Positions 11,230-22,720 of a stretch of 64,000 nt of DNA are shown here, in pieces. Under the pieces are notes generated by a model, which was not told where the DNA came from, ran no database searches, and saw nothing but the letters and a program-made list of their open reading frames with translations. Source of the stretch: Allodiplogaster sudhausi (Eukaryota; Nematoda; Chromadorea; Rhabditida; Diplogasteridae); assembly GCA_945643635.1 (NCBI GenBank), contig CALZFC010000057.1, forward strand, positions 1,064,001 to 1,128,000. Direction: 5' to 3'. The number at the start of each line of letters is the position of its first letter. Position 1 is the stretch's first letter. The position numbers and the translations under genes are program-made.

Positions 11230-12450
11230 GTAGTAGGCAATGGGAAATGCCGATGAGACTTTGCTTTGGGCTGCTCGGACATTTTAAAAACATCTTTAAG
11301 TGTTATAATATTACTTATTCCAGAAAGGAAATGCTAAGTGAATATCTCTCCGTCTCGAGTGCCCGCTCGTGACGAACAAGTTTATGAAGATGGGGTTCTC
11401 CGAGCGCTCGGTACGCTCAGGTAGAAGATGCTCGTTCGTAGTCTATCTTCTTTACATTATTTCCCAATGCATTTATGTTAGAATGTCCCCGATGAAATGA
11501 GCGTTATAACACTAATTATAATGTGAGAGTTTGTTTTAGAATGTGAGAACATGCGATTCCTTCAGCATCTTTTGCAGTGCTTTCACAACTACTGCCTCCC
11601 ATGCCGAACGCTAATGACAGCAAAGAATATTCAGCGTGTTCACATTTTTTCTTCTCAATGTTTTTTTTCAAGATCTCTGACTTCTTGCTTTTCGTAACAT
11701 ATCACAACTGGTGGATTACATGTCATCTTAGTGGTCATAATTTAGTGGTCTAATAGGATGGCCGTTACAGCCAAATCCGACGAGAAAATACTAATCGTAA
11801 GTGCATGGAGAAATTATAAAGGAGTAAATCGACTACGAACGAGCTTTTACCTCAGCGAACCGGGAGCTGAGAGGGTCGTCTCGAAGAGTTCGTCCGCCAC
11901 GACTGCTCTCATTCGAGGGAGAGAAGGCAGTTTAGCGATTGCTTATTTATATTAATCAAATAATTAATTGATTAATATGTATTATATATACATATTTATA
12001 TAATATTACATAGATTGCACATATAAAACAAAAGGAATGAAATTTTTTGAATAAATGATGTTCCAAAATTCTAAAAGAAAAACAAATTAATGATATGTAC
12101 ATCGATTGTTGAAGAAGTGACAGCGCGGGCGAGTCGATGCGACCCGCTTCGATCCGAATAAAATACAAACAATAGCCATCCCATATATCTATCATATTTA
12201 TCTATTTATTACATAAAATTTTAAGCGCGCAGCAATGATGAAGGAAATCAGCACTTCTCGAAGCCCATTTAATAATGAATACCGAGATGCCATGTAATCC
12301 ACCTGGTGCTGTAATGTTGCTAATAATTCGTTTCTATATCATGCAATAATGTCATCGCAGTCTCTTGCATCATTTCGTATTAACTCGATTTTTCTGTTCT
12401 TCTACAACTCTCTTTCTCTCAATATCTCTCTCTTGTCACCATTTTCTTTA
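11230..12450. other. Dispersed-repeat debris; no gene recognised
   Basis: It holds a copy of the dispersed word CTGGTGGATTACATGTCATC (11708) and an inverted copy near 12285, plus the reverse of the TCTAACATTTTAAAACAAAC-type segment near 11480-11545. A 65-codon frame at 11758-11955 with ordinary composition (MAVTAKSDEKILIVSAW at its start) has no recognised domain and no clear splice sites. Confidence 0.4.
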
Positions 12451-13099
12451 TCTCTGAAAAAATATGTTAGGTAGAGTGTTTAGAGAGAGAGAGAGAGAGA
12501 GGGTGAGAGAAAATGATCGTAGTGTGAGCGAGAAAGAGAGTGAGAGAGAGCGAAGGAGTGAGAGACGTATGGGAGAAGAGACTGAGAAATCGGCAACGAG
12601 GTAGAGAGGAAGAGGGAGAGAGAGATAGAAAGATGCATAAAAAAAGAGATAAATTTAGAGAAGAGGAGATGCTGCTAGAGAGAAAATTAAATAATATGTG
12701 CTTTTGAGTGCCCCCTCTACTTCATTTAGCGCAGAAAAGTTAAGTGTGCGCTACACCGCGAGCCTTCATCTGAGTAGCTTGAATGAATTTATTAATCTTT
12801 GTTATCAAGGCATTCTCAATATATCTCAAATATATTACCTGAATGTTATCTCTATCATTTTTTTATTATATTTTACTCATCTGTTTTATCTCTGCTTTAA
12901 ATAACTTTTCTCTTTATTTAATAATAGTACTATTTAGCAATGATTTTATTGGCAGGTCTAAGGCCATCCTCAACAGCTCGCACTTCTCTCATCTCATTCA
13001 GGAATTCCATGATTCGCAGTTTCCCAGGCATCGACTACTAATTGTAAGAGCAGGGAGGCCTGACATTCTATAACCAGCACACTTACTTTCCCTGTCCAC

Positions 13100-13691
13100 T
13101 ACTCCATTTTCGTCTTTAACGAAAGAGAAAGATACCTTCAACAAAGATCGTTGAACATAGTCCTACCATTTAATTGTAAATATGGTCAAAAAATTAATCT
13201 AAAAAAAATATATATAAATTAAGCTGAGATAGGGTAAGTGCAAAAATGATAAATTGAAACGTAGACAAATTTCATGAAACAATCTTGGATTTAGAGTTAT
13301 ATAACATTCATTGTTTACATCTTTTTTCTAAATATGAGAATATAAAATCATGTGAACATCATATAAGGTTTAACTTTGGTCCTTTTTCAATTGGGAAATG
13401 AAAGATAATACTTCGGCGAATCAGGTGGTTTACGGTTCCCGGACAGGCTTATACTGTGCTGCATTTGCTGAAATCTTGATTTGCGAATGTAAAAAATTAT
13501 ATATCTGCGATGAAGAGTAGACCGAAAATTGTTGAACCACATCAATTGCACCACCAAACACGGGAAACATAAACAAGCCTAATCATGGTAACCTTTTATG
13601 TTACAGAGAGATCATAATATCAGGAAAAATTCAGAGAAGACGAAATGCTGCTAGGGAGGATTGGATTCAGCCGAGAGTAAGAAGAGGAATG

Positions 13692-13732
<41 letters not shown>

Positions 13733-13880
13733 GAAAGAGATGATGGTTCAATGAGAGAGATGACACAATAGGAAATGGTATGTGCTAATTGTAATAGGAC
13801 ATCTAACAATAAGACAGAGATGTTGGTTTGCAGTTCGTTTTGATTGTAATACACAATTGGTCAGTCAAAAAGTTGATTTT
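13100..13880. repeat. Long direct repeat, copy 1
   Basis: This segment is repeated at about 14752-15500 in the same orientation. Matching landmarks: TACTCCATTTTCGTCTTTA, CCACCAAACACGGGAAACATA and AAGCCTAATCATGGTAACC, a (GA)n run, then GATGATGGTTCAATGAGAGA. Identity by eye is high but interrupted by short indels. It includes a pure (GA)20-like run at 13691-13730. Confidence 0.8.
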
Positions 13881-14639
13881 GAAGATTTGGCGAGAAGAAT
13901 AGGATGATTTATAAGAATACTGTTAATAATATGAAAATTTTTTATCCTACGAAATGTTCCTCATAATGGATATTTTTTCTGTCGCTGCTGTTACTTCTGC
14001 TAGCATTTTTATGACTTTCATGGTGAGAGTGAGAGAGAGAAAGATAGTATTACGGAACTGTAGTTTATCTTTACCTACAAGTGTGTTTGAATAAAAAATA
14101 CGTTTTCGCTATTATAAAGAACCAATTTATTTGAAGCGGCGTAGCTTCGCATTGATAAAATAAAAAAAAAAACACGTTTCAAGCGGCCTCCAGGGGTATA
14201 TTTCGAAATCAACCCCCTCTCGAAGTGGAAAAAAGTTTGACGCATAGATCGAAGCTTGGGGTACACAAGCAAAAACAAATTACGTATTAATGCATTGGAC
14301 CAAACCCAACTAGCTTTAGATATGCAATGTGAGGCACGTTAACTAACTGAACTACTTTATAGTCACGAGTGCTTTATTATTTCAATTATATGTATAGTTT
14401 TCCAGCACTTCACATTTTCGAAATTTGTTTTCAGTTTGACCAAAATGCGCTTCCCAACAGGTCTCCGAAAGTTCTTAAAAAATTTCACCTGGAAATTCAA
14501 TTTCAGTAAACTCAAAATGAAATAATTTTTTACATTTGGTCAAACTGGCTTTAGTTGCTCAAGGGTGGTTTCATTTTTCTTCGAAGTTATATACATAAAT
14601 TTGCTACAAAATTCCGAAAAAATTCCGAAGAAATGGCCT

Positions 14640-14750
14640 TCATAACGGAATTCGGAATTCGGAAGGCTCCCTTTCATAACGGAATTCGGAAATCGGAATT
14701 CGGAAGAGAAAAAAGGTCGGAATTCGGAATTCGGAATTCCGATACACCCC
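14640..14750. repeat. GGAATTC-rich cluster
   Basis: The octamer-like word CGGAATTC or GAATTCGG occurs about eight times in 110 bp, followed by GATACACCCCTG. A second, inverted cluster is at 15865-15955 and ends GATACATCCCTG. The two clusters flank the second copy of the long direct repeat. Confidence 0.8.
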
Positions 14751-14751
14751 T

Positions 14752-15500
14752 GCTGTCTACTACTCCATTTTCGTCTTTAGAGGAAGAGAAAAAGTCCTTC
14801 TACAAAGAGCATTGTACATATTCCCACCATTTAATTGTACATATGGTCAAAAAAAGTAATCTAAAAAATATATATTAAAATTAAGCTGAAAAAAAAGATA
14901 TAATCTAAAAAATATATATTAAAATTAAGCTGAAAAAAAAGATAAATTACATCTTTTTTCCCTAAATATCAGAAATATAAAATCATGCGAACATCATATA
15001 TGGTTTGACTTTGGTACTTTTTAAATTGGGAAATGAAAAATAAAACTTCGGCAAATCAGGTGGTTTACGGGGCCCGGAGAATCTCATATTGTCTGAGAAT
15101 AGAGTCGCATTCGCTGAATTCTTGATTTGAAGAGTAGACCGAAAATTGTTGAACCACATCAATTGCACCACCAAACCCGGGAAACATAAAGAAGCCTAAT
15201 CATGGTAACCTTTTATGTTAGAGAGAGATCATAATGTCAGGAAAAATTCAGAGAAGACGAAATACTGCTTGGGAGGAGGGGATTCATGTCAGTCGAGAGT
15301 AAGAAGAGGAATGAAAAGAGAGAGAGAGAGAGAGAGAGAGAATTGAAAGAGATGATGGTTCAATGAGAGAGATGACACAATAGGAAATGGTATATGCAAA
15401 TTGAAAGAGGACATCTAAGACAGAGATGTTGCTTTGCAGTTCGTTTTGATTGTAATATATAATTGGTATGAGAAGTTGATTGTGAAGATTTGGCGAGAAG
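14752..15500. repeat. Long direct repeat, copy 2
   Basis: Partner of 13100-13880. Within it a 50-bp piece, AATATATATTAAAATTAAGC plus AGCTGAAAAAAAAGATA, is itself duplicated head to tail (14870-14895 and 14915-14945). The 76-codon minus frame at 15360-15590 lies across its edge and is not called. Confidence 0.8.
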
Positions 15501-15864
15501 TGAAGAAACGTTAAGATTTCGCTTGACGCTTATGGTTAGAACATTTACGTAGGACCATTTACAATTAGAACTAAATTTAAATGAAGACAAATTTTACACG
15601 ATGTTCAAGCCGATTCCCTTAGTATAGGAGATGGACTGTCCTGGGAGTGAGGGGAATGGCTTTGAGAGAAAATTTTTAAGAGGGTGACGATGAATAAGTC
15701 GAGGCACTCTGCCAGCGACAGAGGAGACTAACAATAAGTCAGGGTCTGGGGAGAGTTCACTTGGTTCTCTTTCCAGATTGAAAATGTTTTCCGAGATAGG
15801 AGCTGATCATGAGCTCACTAATGTTTTATGTGCCAAACATGAGAGAAAAAATATCCTGCTTGTT

Positions 15865-15958
15865 GATATCAGAAATTCCGAATTCCAACCATTTTTCTAT
15901 TCCGAATTCCGATTTCCGAATTCCGTTATGAAAATTTTTATTCCGATACATCCCTGGT
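15865..15958. repeat. GAATTCCG-rich cluster, inverted partner
   Basis: Words such as TTCCGAATTCC and CCGATTTCCGAATTCCG recur. This is the reverse-orientation counterpart of 14640-14750. It directly abuts the right arm of the outer inverted repeat (ACAGGGAAGGTAAGTGTGC). Confidence 0.75.
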
Positions 15959-16445
15959 AGACAGGGAAGGTAAGTGTGCTGGTTATAGTATGTCAGGCCT
16001 CAATGCTCTTACAATTAGTAAATTAGTAGTCGATGCCTGGGTAGCTGAGAATCATGGAATTCTTGAATGAGTTGAGGGAAGTGCGAGCTGTTGATGATGG
16101 CCTTAGACCTGCTAATAAAATCATTGCTAAATAGCACTAATATTAAATAAAGAGAAAAGTTATTTAAATAAATAGAAAAATAAAGAGAAAAGTTATTCGA
16201 GATAAAAAATATGAGTAATTAGCAAAATAAAAAAAATGATAGAGTTAACATTCAGGCAATATATTAGAAATATTTTGAGAATGCCTTGATAACAAAAATT
16301 AATAAATTCATTCAAACAACTCAGATGAGGGCTCGGTGTGACGTACACCTAACTTTTCAATGCTAAATGAAGGAGAGGGGGCACTCAAAAGCACATATGT
16401 CAAAGAATTTTTTTCGAATTTTCAAGAAAAATAATAATGTAGCCC

Positions 16446-18163
16446 ATGTACATATGACGCGATTTGCGAGAGAATCAAAATTAATCAAAAGGGCTTGGGC
16501 CCTTGAAAAATCATCATCTCCGATTTTGCTTTAAAATTGTTTCTAGGTAAAGTTAGACCCGCAGAATCGAATGGGATTGGTCTTGAAGCCTAAAAAATTC
16601 ATTTTAAAAGGTTATGAAGAATTGAAGAACTGCACATCTTTTTGAGATGGTCGAGTAGGGCGCATGTTTATGAACATCTCTCCGCGCACAGTAAAGCAAT
16701 ATACGCGAAAATTTTATGGTAGATAGAAAAGATATTGCTTATATGAATAGTGAAAACAGAATTTGAAAAGTTTCAAATATCGATTTTTTACGTGCTCTCA
16801 AACTCAATGAGGAATGTACATGTTATATTTCAATTTACGCAATTTTTCTTTCTAATGATATATATAATATTTCATTTCGACGAACTATGCGGCTTTTGTA
16901 TGCGTTTAGGTCATGCGCAACAGTGAAAACTGGCGCAGAATCGCGGCGCAACGCGATATTGGTCGCATTCAAATATCGATTTTCTATATATCTAGTGGTA
17001 TTTTGTTTTTGATCTTTCTTTTTACTTTTATTTAACGATTAAGCTCATTTTTGAGCAAAAAATACACTTTTCCACCAAATATTAACGAATTCACTCTTCT
17101 CCGCAAAAGGAGACCGAGTTACCGTGAAAGTGTGTTAAATTTGCTACAAAGTAACATTCTTGAAACATAAATTCAAGGAAGGTTTTTCTCGCAACAAATC
17201 GAAAAGCGACTAAAACCAGCTATAACACTATGTAAATACCCCAATTCACCAGATTTTCACCGCATGAATTAGAATATTCGAATGTGTAAATTGGAATATT
17301 CGAATTCGACATCCCTGGTGAATCTGGTGAATTGGTGTATTTACATAGTGTTATAGCTGGTTTTAGTCGCTTTTCGATTTGTTGCGAGAAAAACCTTCCT
17401 TTAATTTCCGTTTCAAGAATGTTACTTCGTAGCAAATTTAACGCACTTCCACGACAACTCGGTCTCCTTTTGTGGAGATGAGTGAATTCGTTAATATTTG
17501 GTCGAAAAGTGCATTTTTTACTCGAAAATGAGCTTAATCGTTTCAAAAAAGTAAAAAGAAAGAACAAAAACAAAGTATCATTAAATATATAGAAAATCGA
17601 TATTTGAAGGTCATGCGCAACAGTGAAAACTGGCGCAGAATCGCGTTGCGCCGCGATTCTGCGCCTGTTTTCACTGTTGCGCATGACCTAAACGCATACA
17701 AAAGCCGCATAGTTCGTCGAAATGAAATATTCTATATATCATTAGAAAGCCATTTTTATGCTCTATATGATACATACAAAACTGTCTGCGTAAATTGAAA
17801 TATAACATGTACATTCTTCATTGAGTTTGAGAGCACGTAAAAAATCGATATTTGAAAATTTTCAAATTCTGTTTCGACTATTTATATAAGAAATATCTAC
17901 CTTAAAATTTTCAAGTATATTGCTTTACTGTGCGCGGAGAGATGTACATAAACATGCGCCCTACTCGACCACCTCAAAAAGATGTGTAGTTTTTCAATTC
18001 TTCATAACTTTTTTAAATGAATTTTTTAGCCTCTAAGACCATTCCCATTCGATTCTGCGGGTCTAACTTTACCTAGAAACAACTTTAAAGCAAAATCGGA
18101 GATGATGATTTTTCTAGGGCCCCGAGCATTTTGATTCTCTCGCAAATCGCGTCATATGTAGAT
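16446..18163. mobile_element. Foldback element nested in the right palindrome arm
   Basis: The arms at about 16446-17262 and 17318-18163 (over 800 bp each) are reverse complements around a 55-bp spacer. Landmarks: ATATGACGCGATTTGCGAGA outermost, CCGCAGAATCGAATGGGA in the middle, and CTATAACACTATGTAAATAC innermost. The outer palindrome is interrupted exactly here, so this element inserted later. A 154-codon minus frame (17220-17684) crosses the centre and is generated by the palindrome. No transposase is seen. Confidence 0.8.
17609..17688. repeat. 80-bp near-perfect palindrome
   Basis: GGTCATGCGCAACAGTGAAA and its continuation to CGCG are followed by their reverse complement ending TTTCACTGTTGCGCATGACC, with about 36 bp per arm. 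The corresponding place in the left arm of the host foldback (16912-16965) has only one half, so this is a local, probably younger, event in the right arm. Confidence 0.85.
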
Positions 18164-18289
18164 AATTATGGCTACCGAAATGGCATGCAATCCAACAGGC
18201 ACAATCTCTACGAAAAATCATTTTATTTATTTTTCTCACATCTTGCCTCTCTAGCAGCATCTCCTCTTCTCTAAATTTATCTCTGTTTT

Positions 18290-18455
18290 TATGCATCTTT
18301 CTATCTCTCTCTCCCTCTTCCTCTCTACCTCGTTACCGATTTCTCAGTCTCTTCTCCAAACATCTCTCAATCTTTCGCTCTCTCTCTCTCTCACTCTCTT
18401 TCTCGCTCACCCTATGATCACTTTCTCTCACCCTCTCTCTCTAAACACTCTGTCT
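18290..18455. repeat. CT-rich tract
   Basis: Polypyrimidine sequence that is the complement of the GA tract at 12480-12660, forming the outermost part of the large inverted repeat. Confidence 0.85.
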
Positions 18456-18696
18456 AACATATTTTTTAATAAAAGGCGAGAAAATCTTATTAACCAGGGA
18501 ATGGTCAGAAACCCTGGAAACCAAAATTAATAATTTTTGGTCCATCGTTAAAGGAGGTCATAAAAAGATGCGGAATCAAAAAATAAACAGCTGAATCGAT
18601 ATACAAAAAAAGTTAAAACCCTTTAAAGTTTCATAAAAGTTTTGCTGCTTGTGAAATAGCGATGTTAAAAACTGTTTTAAGACTCTTAACAACGAG

Positions 18697-18770
18697 TCGT
18701 GGCCTAGTGGATAGTGAGCGGCGCTGAAAATTTTTGGGCGTGAGTTCGATACTCCTTCGGTACAACTTTT
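18697..18770 (+). ncRNA. tRNA-derived (SINE-like) sequence in left arm
   Basis: CGTGGCCTAGTGGATAGTG followed by GTGAGTTCGATACTC matches the spacing and sequence of RNA polymerase III internal boxes A and B. A clean acceptor stem and anticodon arm cannot be drawn, so this is a tRNA relic and not a working tRNA gene. The mirror copy is on the minus strand at about 19765-19840. Confidence 0.55.
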
Positions 18771-19052
18771 TTCCCTTTTTGTATAAGTGCATTTTCGAAT
18801 GTTTACAGAACATCTTTTGCTTTTCTGGCGTTATCAGAAATATAATGCACTTTGCCAATGCAACTCTTCTCAACTTAACCATTCTTTAAATTTAAATTAT
18901 CCGAATGTATGCATATTTGTATGTATGTTTGTATGCATGTATGTATTCTTTGATGTGTTTTTTTTCAATTCAGAGTTTAAAAATGTATGGAACAAAAAAA
19001 AGTCGAAAATCTTCAACATCTATCGACATGTGTGCACTTCTGTTAGGCAAAA

Positions 19053-19322
19053 GTGGATACATGCAGAGAGGGCTGTTGTACTTTGCGCTCACGATGGATG
19101 CCAGCAGTGCCCAGTCTTCGCACGGAGATGAAGGAGGACGAGGGAAGCAGATCTACAAATGGTGTTCATCCTGGATTTCCCGCTGAAAAAAAGTCTATCG
19201 TTGGTCGTAGACTCACAAGAGTCACGCCAAAGAAAATCACCATTGACGGTCCCGGATTGGTGCGAAAGGCGGACGATTTCGGCAAAGAATTCAATGAGGC
19301 AATGAAATCGTACTTTCTCTGA
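19053..19322 (+). CDS. Open frame in foldback core, possible captured gene piece
   Basis: An 89-codon frame lies in the unique core of the foldback. Its second half has ordinary protein composition (KKITIDGPGLVRKADDFGK, ending EFNEAMKSYFL and TGA). The core is richer in GC than the arms. This resembles the cargo of non-autonomous elements that pick up host gene pieces. No family is recognised, and it may not be expressed. Confidence 0.35.
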   Translation: MDTCREGCCTLRSRWMPAVPSLRTEMKEDEGSRSTNGVHPGFPAEKKSIVGRRLTRVTPKKITIDGPGLVRKADDFGKEFNEAMKSYFL

Positions 19323-20059
19323 TGTGTGTAACGCAGATCAGAGTGGATTCGAAAATCCGCGAACACTGGAATTTACTGCCGAGAAGAAGATCTAGCGACT
19401 TGTGCAGTCTGCATCTTCCAGGACCCATTCCTGCACTCCTAGACTCCTCGACTCTCTAGAAGAATCACGCACGCTGAAGTGAAGCGCATTCTGCCAGTCC
19501 ACAAGGACCTCCAGATAAACAATATCACATATATTGATAAATGTTGAACTTTTTTTTTTACTTTTTCTTAAAAGGTTTAAATTTAAAAAAAACAAGAATA
19601 TATACATATGTACATATGTACATATATGCACACATTCGGATAATTTTAATTTAAAGAATGGTTGCGTCGGCAAAGTGCATTATCTTTCTGATAACGCTAG
19701 AAAAGCAAATGATGTTCTTTAAACATTCGAAAATGCACTTATACAAAAAGGGAAAAATTTGTACCGAAGGGGTATCGAACTCGCGCCCAAAAATTTTCAG
19801 CCCCGCTCACTATCCACTAGGCCACGACTCGTTGTTAAGAGTCTTAAAAGAGTTTTTACCATGGCTATTTCACAAGCAACAAAACTTTTATGAAACTTTA
19901 AAGGGTTTTAACTTTTTTTGTATATCGATTTAGCTGTTTATTTTTCGATTCCGCACCTTTTTATGACCTCCTTTAACAATGGACCAAAAACTGTTAATTT
20001 TGGTTTCCAGGGTTTCTGACCATTCCCTGGTAAGTAAGCCAAAGATTTTAAGTAAGTGC

Positions 20060-21120
20060 GATCGAAATTTTTTTTAAATAGCTTTACGAACTCGCCACTA
20101 TTCAAGTCCCCCTTAATATCTTTTTTTGCAATGAATCGGCTCAACGTATTTATGGATTCGTTTTGAAGAATGACATTTTACAAGTTCGGTTCTCAAATGC
20201 AGCCTATTTTTCTCGACAGCTTCGCTGTATAATTTCTACATTTTGCTCAATTCGCCTATTTTCACTCATCAAAGATCACTTTTCATATTATGAATTAATA
20301 GATTGCAGGGAATCCAAAACCACCGAATATAAATCTTTCGAAAGGAGTGAATAATCCCACAAATGTCCTTCGCCGTCTCTTCCTTCGCAGATTTGCCGAT
20401 TCATCTACTATTGGTATTGTTGTCGAGTATGCTTAATTATATTTTTATAGTTAAATTACGATTTATAAATGAACAATTTCTGTATAATGAAAAGAGTAGA
20501 AACACGGTCGTTATAATTATTCTAAAAATTTAATTTAAACGAAATTTTAATATTCGTTTTGAATAAGAAGACGACGTGATTATTAATAATTGACTAATCG
20601 TTAAAAAAAATTGAAATCTTGTTTTAACATTTCCTGATAGCCGCCCATCTCTCAAAATCCCACGCATGTGCTGTCGCGCTTGTGGAATAGACATTTCTTA
20701 TTATTGAATAGGTGAGACTCTTATTGGTCTAAGCAATCGTAACATGCTATTTTTATATGGAGAATGCGATATATGTGCTATAAAGGAAGAAGAGGTCCAG
20801 ATAGAGAGAGCGACAGAGAGAGAGAGAGAAAGAGAGTCAGAAAGGAACAGAAAGATTTAGAAAAAACGAGTTGCTCCTAATGAGGTGAGATGATAGCAAA
20901 AACAAGATTGCGCCTGGTGGATTGCATGCGATCTCGGCAGTTATGATTTAACGGACAAAGAGATTTGTCGATGCTTGAGACCTTTCTCTAACATTTTAAA
21001 ACAAACTTTCATATTATTTTAATGATTATAATGCTCATTTCATCGAGGGCATACTAATATAAGTGTGTATGGAAATAATGTTAAAAAAAAATAGTCTACG
21101 ACTGAGCGTCGGATCATTCT
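20060..21120. other. Dispersed repeats, no gene recognised
   Basis: 20100-20410 is a diverged single copy of the 9.5-10.6 kb foldback arm (AATAGATTGCAGGGAATCC). A GA tract sits at 20795-20850. 20915-21060 carries the dispersed unit GCCTGGTGGATTGCATGCGA followed by the CTAACATTTTAAAACAAAC segment. The remainder is AT-rich without signals. Confidence 0.5.
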
Positions 21121-21123
21121 TCC

Positions 21124-21996
21124 GTGTCCTTCAGTTTGTTTTTCTCGCAGAATATTCCTCTTCATCTGCCTACATTTGATTATAGGCGCTGCGACTTTGA
21201 AAACCTTTCCGCTTATATTTCGTCTGTTAACTGGGCAGCCTGTTTTGATGAGTTTCATAACATTGATGATCTTTATAGCCGCCTCACAGGGCCTCTTCAA
21301 TTTTTTATTTCGAAATGCACACCTGTTAAACGTAACGTAGCACCGGCTGATGCTTACCCTCCTCACATCCGCGCTCTTCTTAGGCACAAACATTTTCTTT
21401 TCTCTAAGCTGAATTGTCGTCCGGTTCGAGTAGAGTATGATCGTGTTTGCCTGAAACTTCGTAGAGCCATAGCTAAGTTCTCCCGTAACTGTGAATCTCG
21501 CCTTATATCATCCAAATCAGGTTTACTTTCGTTTGTCTCTTCGCGTCTTAAACGCTTACCTAGAATTGGTTCTCTGAGCTGTAGCGGTCGTATTCTAACT
21601 TCTGATCGTGACAAGGCCAATGCACTAGCTTCATTTTTTTCAAGTGTATTCACTACGGATGATGGAATTACCCATGACTTTTACAGACATATCTCTGAAA
21701 CATTGCCTGATTTTACTATTATGCCTCAGGAAGTAGCGTATTTCCTAAAGCGTCTTAAGTCCTCTTGTAGCTTACCATCCGATTCATTACCACCCATAAT
21801 TTTCAAGAAGTGTGCCTCTGCGCTTTGTGAACCATTAAGTTTTATTTTCAATTTCTCTCTGTCTTTAGGGTCAGTTCCATCAAAGTGGCTAGAAGGGGTA
21901 GTTATTCCGATCAACAAGGTTCCTTCTCCATCGGCCCCACACAGCACTTTCTTCCATTCAATTGATGCAAAAAAGTCCCCGTACCAACGATGCTAG
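21124..21996 (+). pseudogene. Truncated non-LTR (LINE) reverse transcriptase fragment
   Basis: A 290-codon frame matches the stretch of LINE ORF2 between the endonuclease and the start of the reverse transcriptase. An Arg/Leu-rich linker leads to FFSSVFTTDDG around residues 173-183. The RT entry region follows with LKRLKSSCSLPSDSLPP, then a CEPLSFIFNFSLSLGSVPSKW-type block near residues 240-260, and VIPINK. It stops before the catalytic YxDD region, and no endonuclease lies upstream. The layout is that of CR1/Jockey-type elements; the clade assignment is inference. It is a dead fragment truncated on both sides. Confidence 0.8.
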
Positions 21997-22523
21997 AGGA
22001 TCATCAGCAACAGTGCTAATCCAAAAAGGAATTTGGTGGGTGCGGCACTTTTGTTATTTAGAGTGCCCAGCAACCTAAGTTGGTCGCATTTTCGCAACTA
22101 TGGGACCCACCCTATCCCTCTCCTCCCATCTCACTGCTGGTGCCCTTCGCGTTCTCTCCATTGGAAAGGCCGGCTAATGTCGGTTGTGACCGTCGATATG
22201 CTGTACCAACGCACGAATTTGCTGGCCCTGGTGGCCACAGTGTTGTCCTGCTTAATCTTTTTGAAAATTGCGGGAAGTTTAAATAATATTCTTGGTAGTA
22301 ATTTGGCGCGAGGTTTGAAAATTTCTTTCCATAGTAATCAAAAGTGAATGGATGTCCACTATTCCAATGTGCTGTGTACCATATTATGGAATAAACTTTT
22401 TTTATACGATTTATTTTATTTAACTGCAAACATTGTAGTTAGTCTTAATGCCGTGACTTCGTATAAATAATTCCCATGATTAAACTTTTTTTGATTTCTA
22501 ATCGAATGCGTTCTCACGCAGAC

Positions 22524-22720
22524 ATGAAAGACGGATGATGCTACCGCAATCAATATCGAGGCTGTCATTCTTGTCATCGCGAGAGGACGCGAACGAGAAA
22601 CATTGGAGGCCATCCGTCTCGAGTCTCTGCAACGCGGCGCTCCCGAATGGTGATGTCGTACGAGCGGAAGGAAGATCCCGAGGCTTTATATCTATGCACT
22701 TCATTAATCTTCACTGCTAG
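22524..22720 (+). CDS. Candidate exon, unknown protein
   Basis: A GC-rich block follows the acceptor-like CTCACGCAG. Two frames are open: one from 22535 to TAG at 22718 (61 codons, beginning MMLPQSISRLSFLSSRED), and another giving an amphipathic helix (INIEAVILVIARGRERETLE) that ends in TGA near 22652. Base composition suggests coding sequence, but the frame is unresolved and no family is recognised. Confidence 0.3.

Larger units (their letters stand above)
12458..18470. repeat. Large inverted repeat (outer palindrome)
   Basis: The left arm is about 12458-13110. The right arm is in two pieces, about 15955-16400 and 18225-18470, because a second foldback (16446-18163) sits inside it. Paired landmarks: ATATGTTAGGTAGAGTGTTT (12463) with its complement near 18445; ACGAGGTAGAGAGGAAGAGG with CCTCTTCCTCTCTACCTCGT; GAGATGCTGCTAGAGAG with CTCTCTAGCAGCATCTC; TGCTTTTGAGTGCCCCCTCT with its complement at 16375; and ACCAGCACACTTACTTTCCC with its complement near 15970. 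The middle holds a long direct repeat. No coding frame explains the structure. Confidence 0.8.
18478..20055. mobile_element. Foldback element with tRNA-like arms and unique core
   Basis: Terminal inverted repeats of about 550 bp (18478-19040) and 520 bp (19535-20055) share ACCAGGGAATGGTCAGAAAC, AAAACCCTTTAAAGTTTCAT and ATAAGTGCATTTTCGAATGT. Each arm holds a tRNA-like block in opposite orientations: box A TGGCCTAGTGG and box B GAGTTCGATACTC, about 35 bp apart, at about 18697-18770 and 19765-19840. The outer tips contain their own small palindrome (CCAGGG...CCCTGG). The core between the arms (about 19050-19530) is unique sequence with coding character. No transposase is visible. Confidence 0.75.

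Noticed and set aside
17220..17684. 154-codon minus frame
   Set aside because: It crosses the centre of a foldback and its two halves are complements of each other's strand, so it is a by-product of the palindrome.
18697..19840. Two working tRNA genes
   Set aside because: Box A and B are present, but no acceptor stem or anticodon arm of proper length can be drawn; they are relics within repeat arms.
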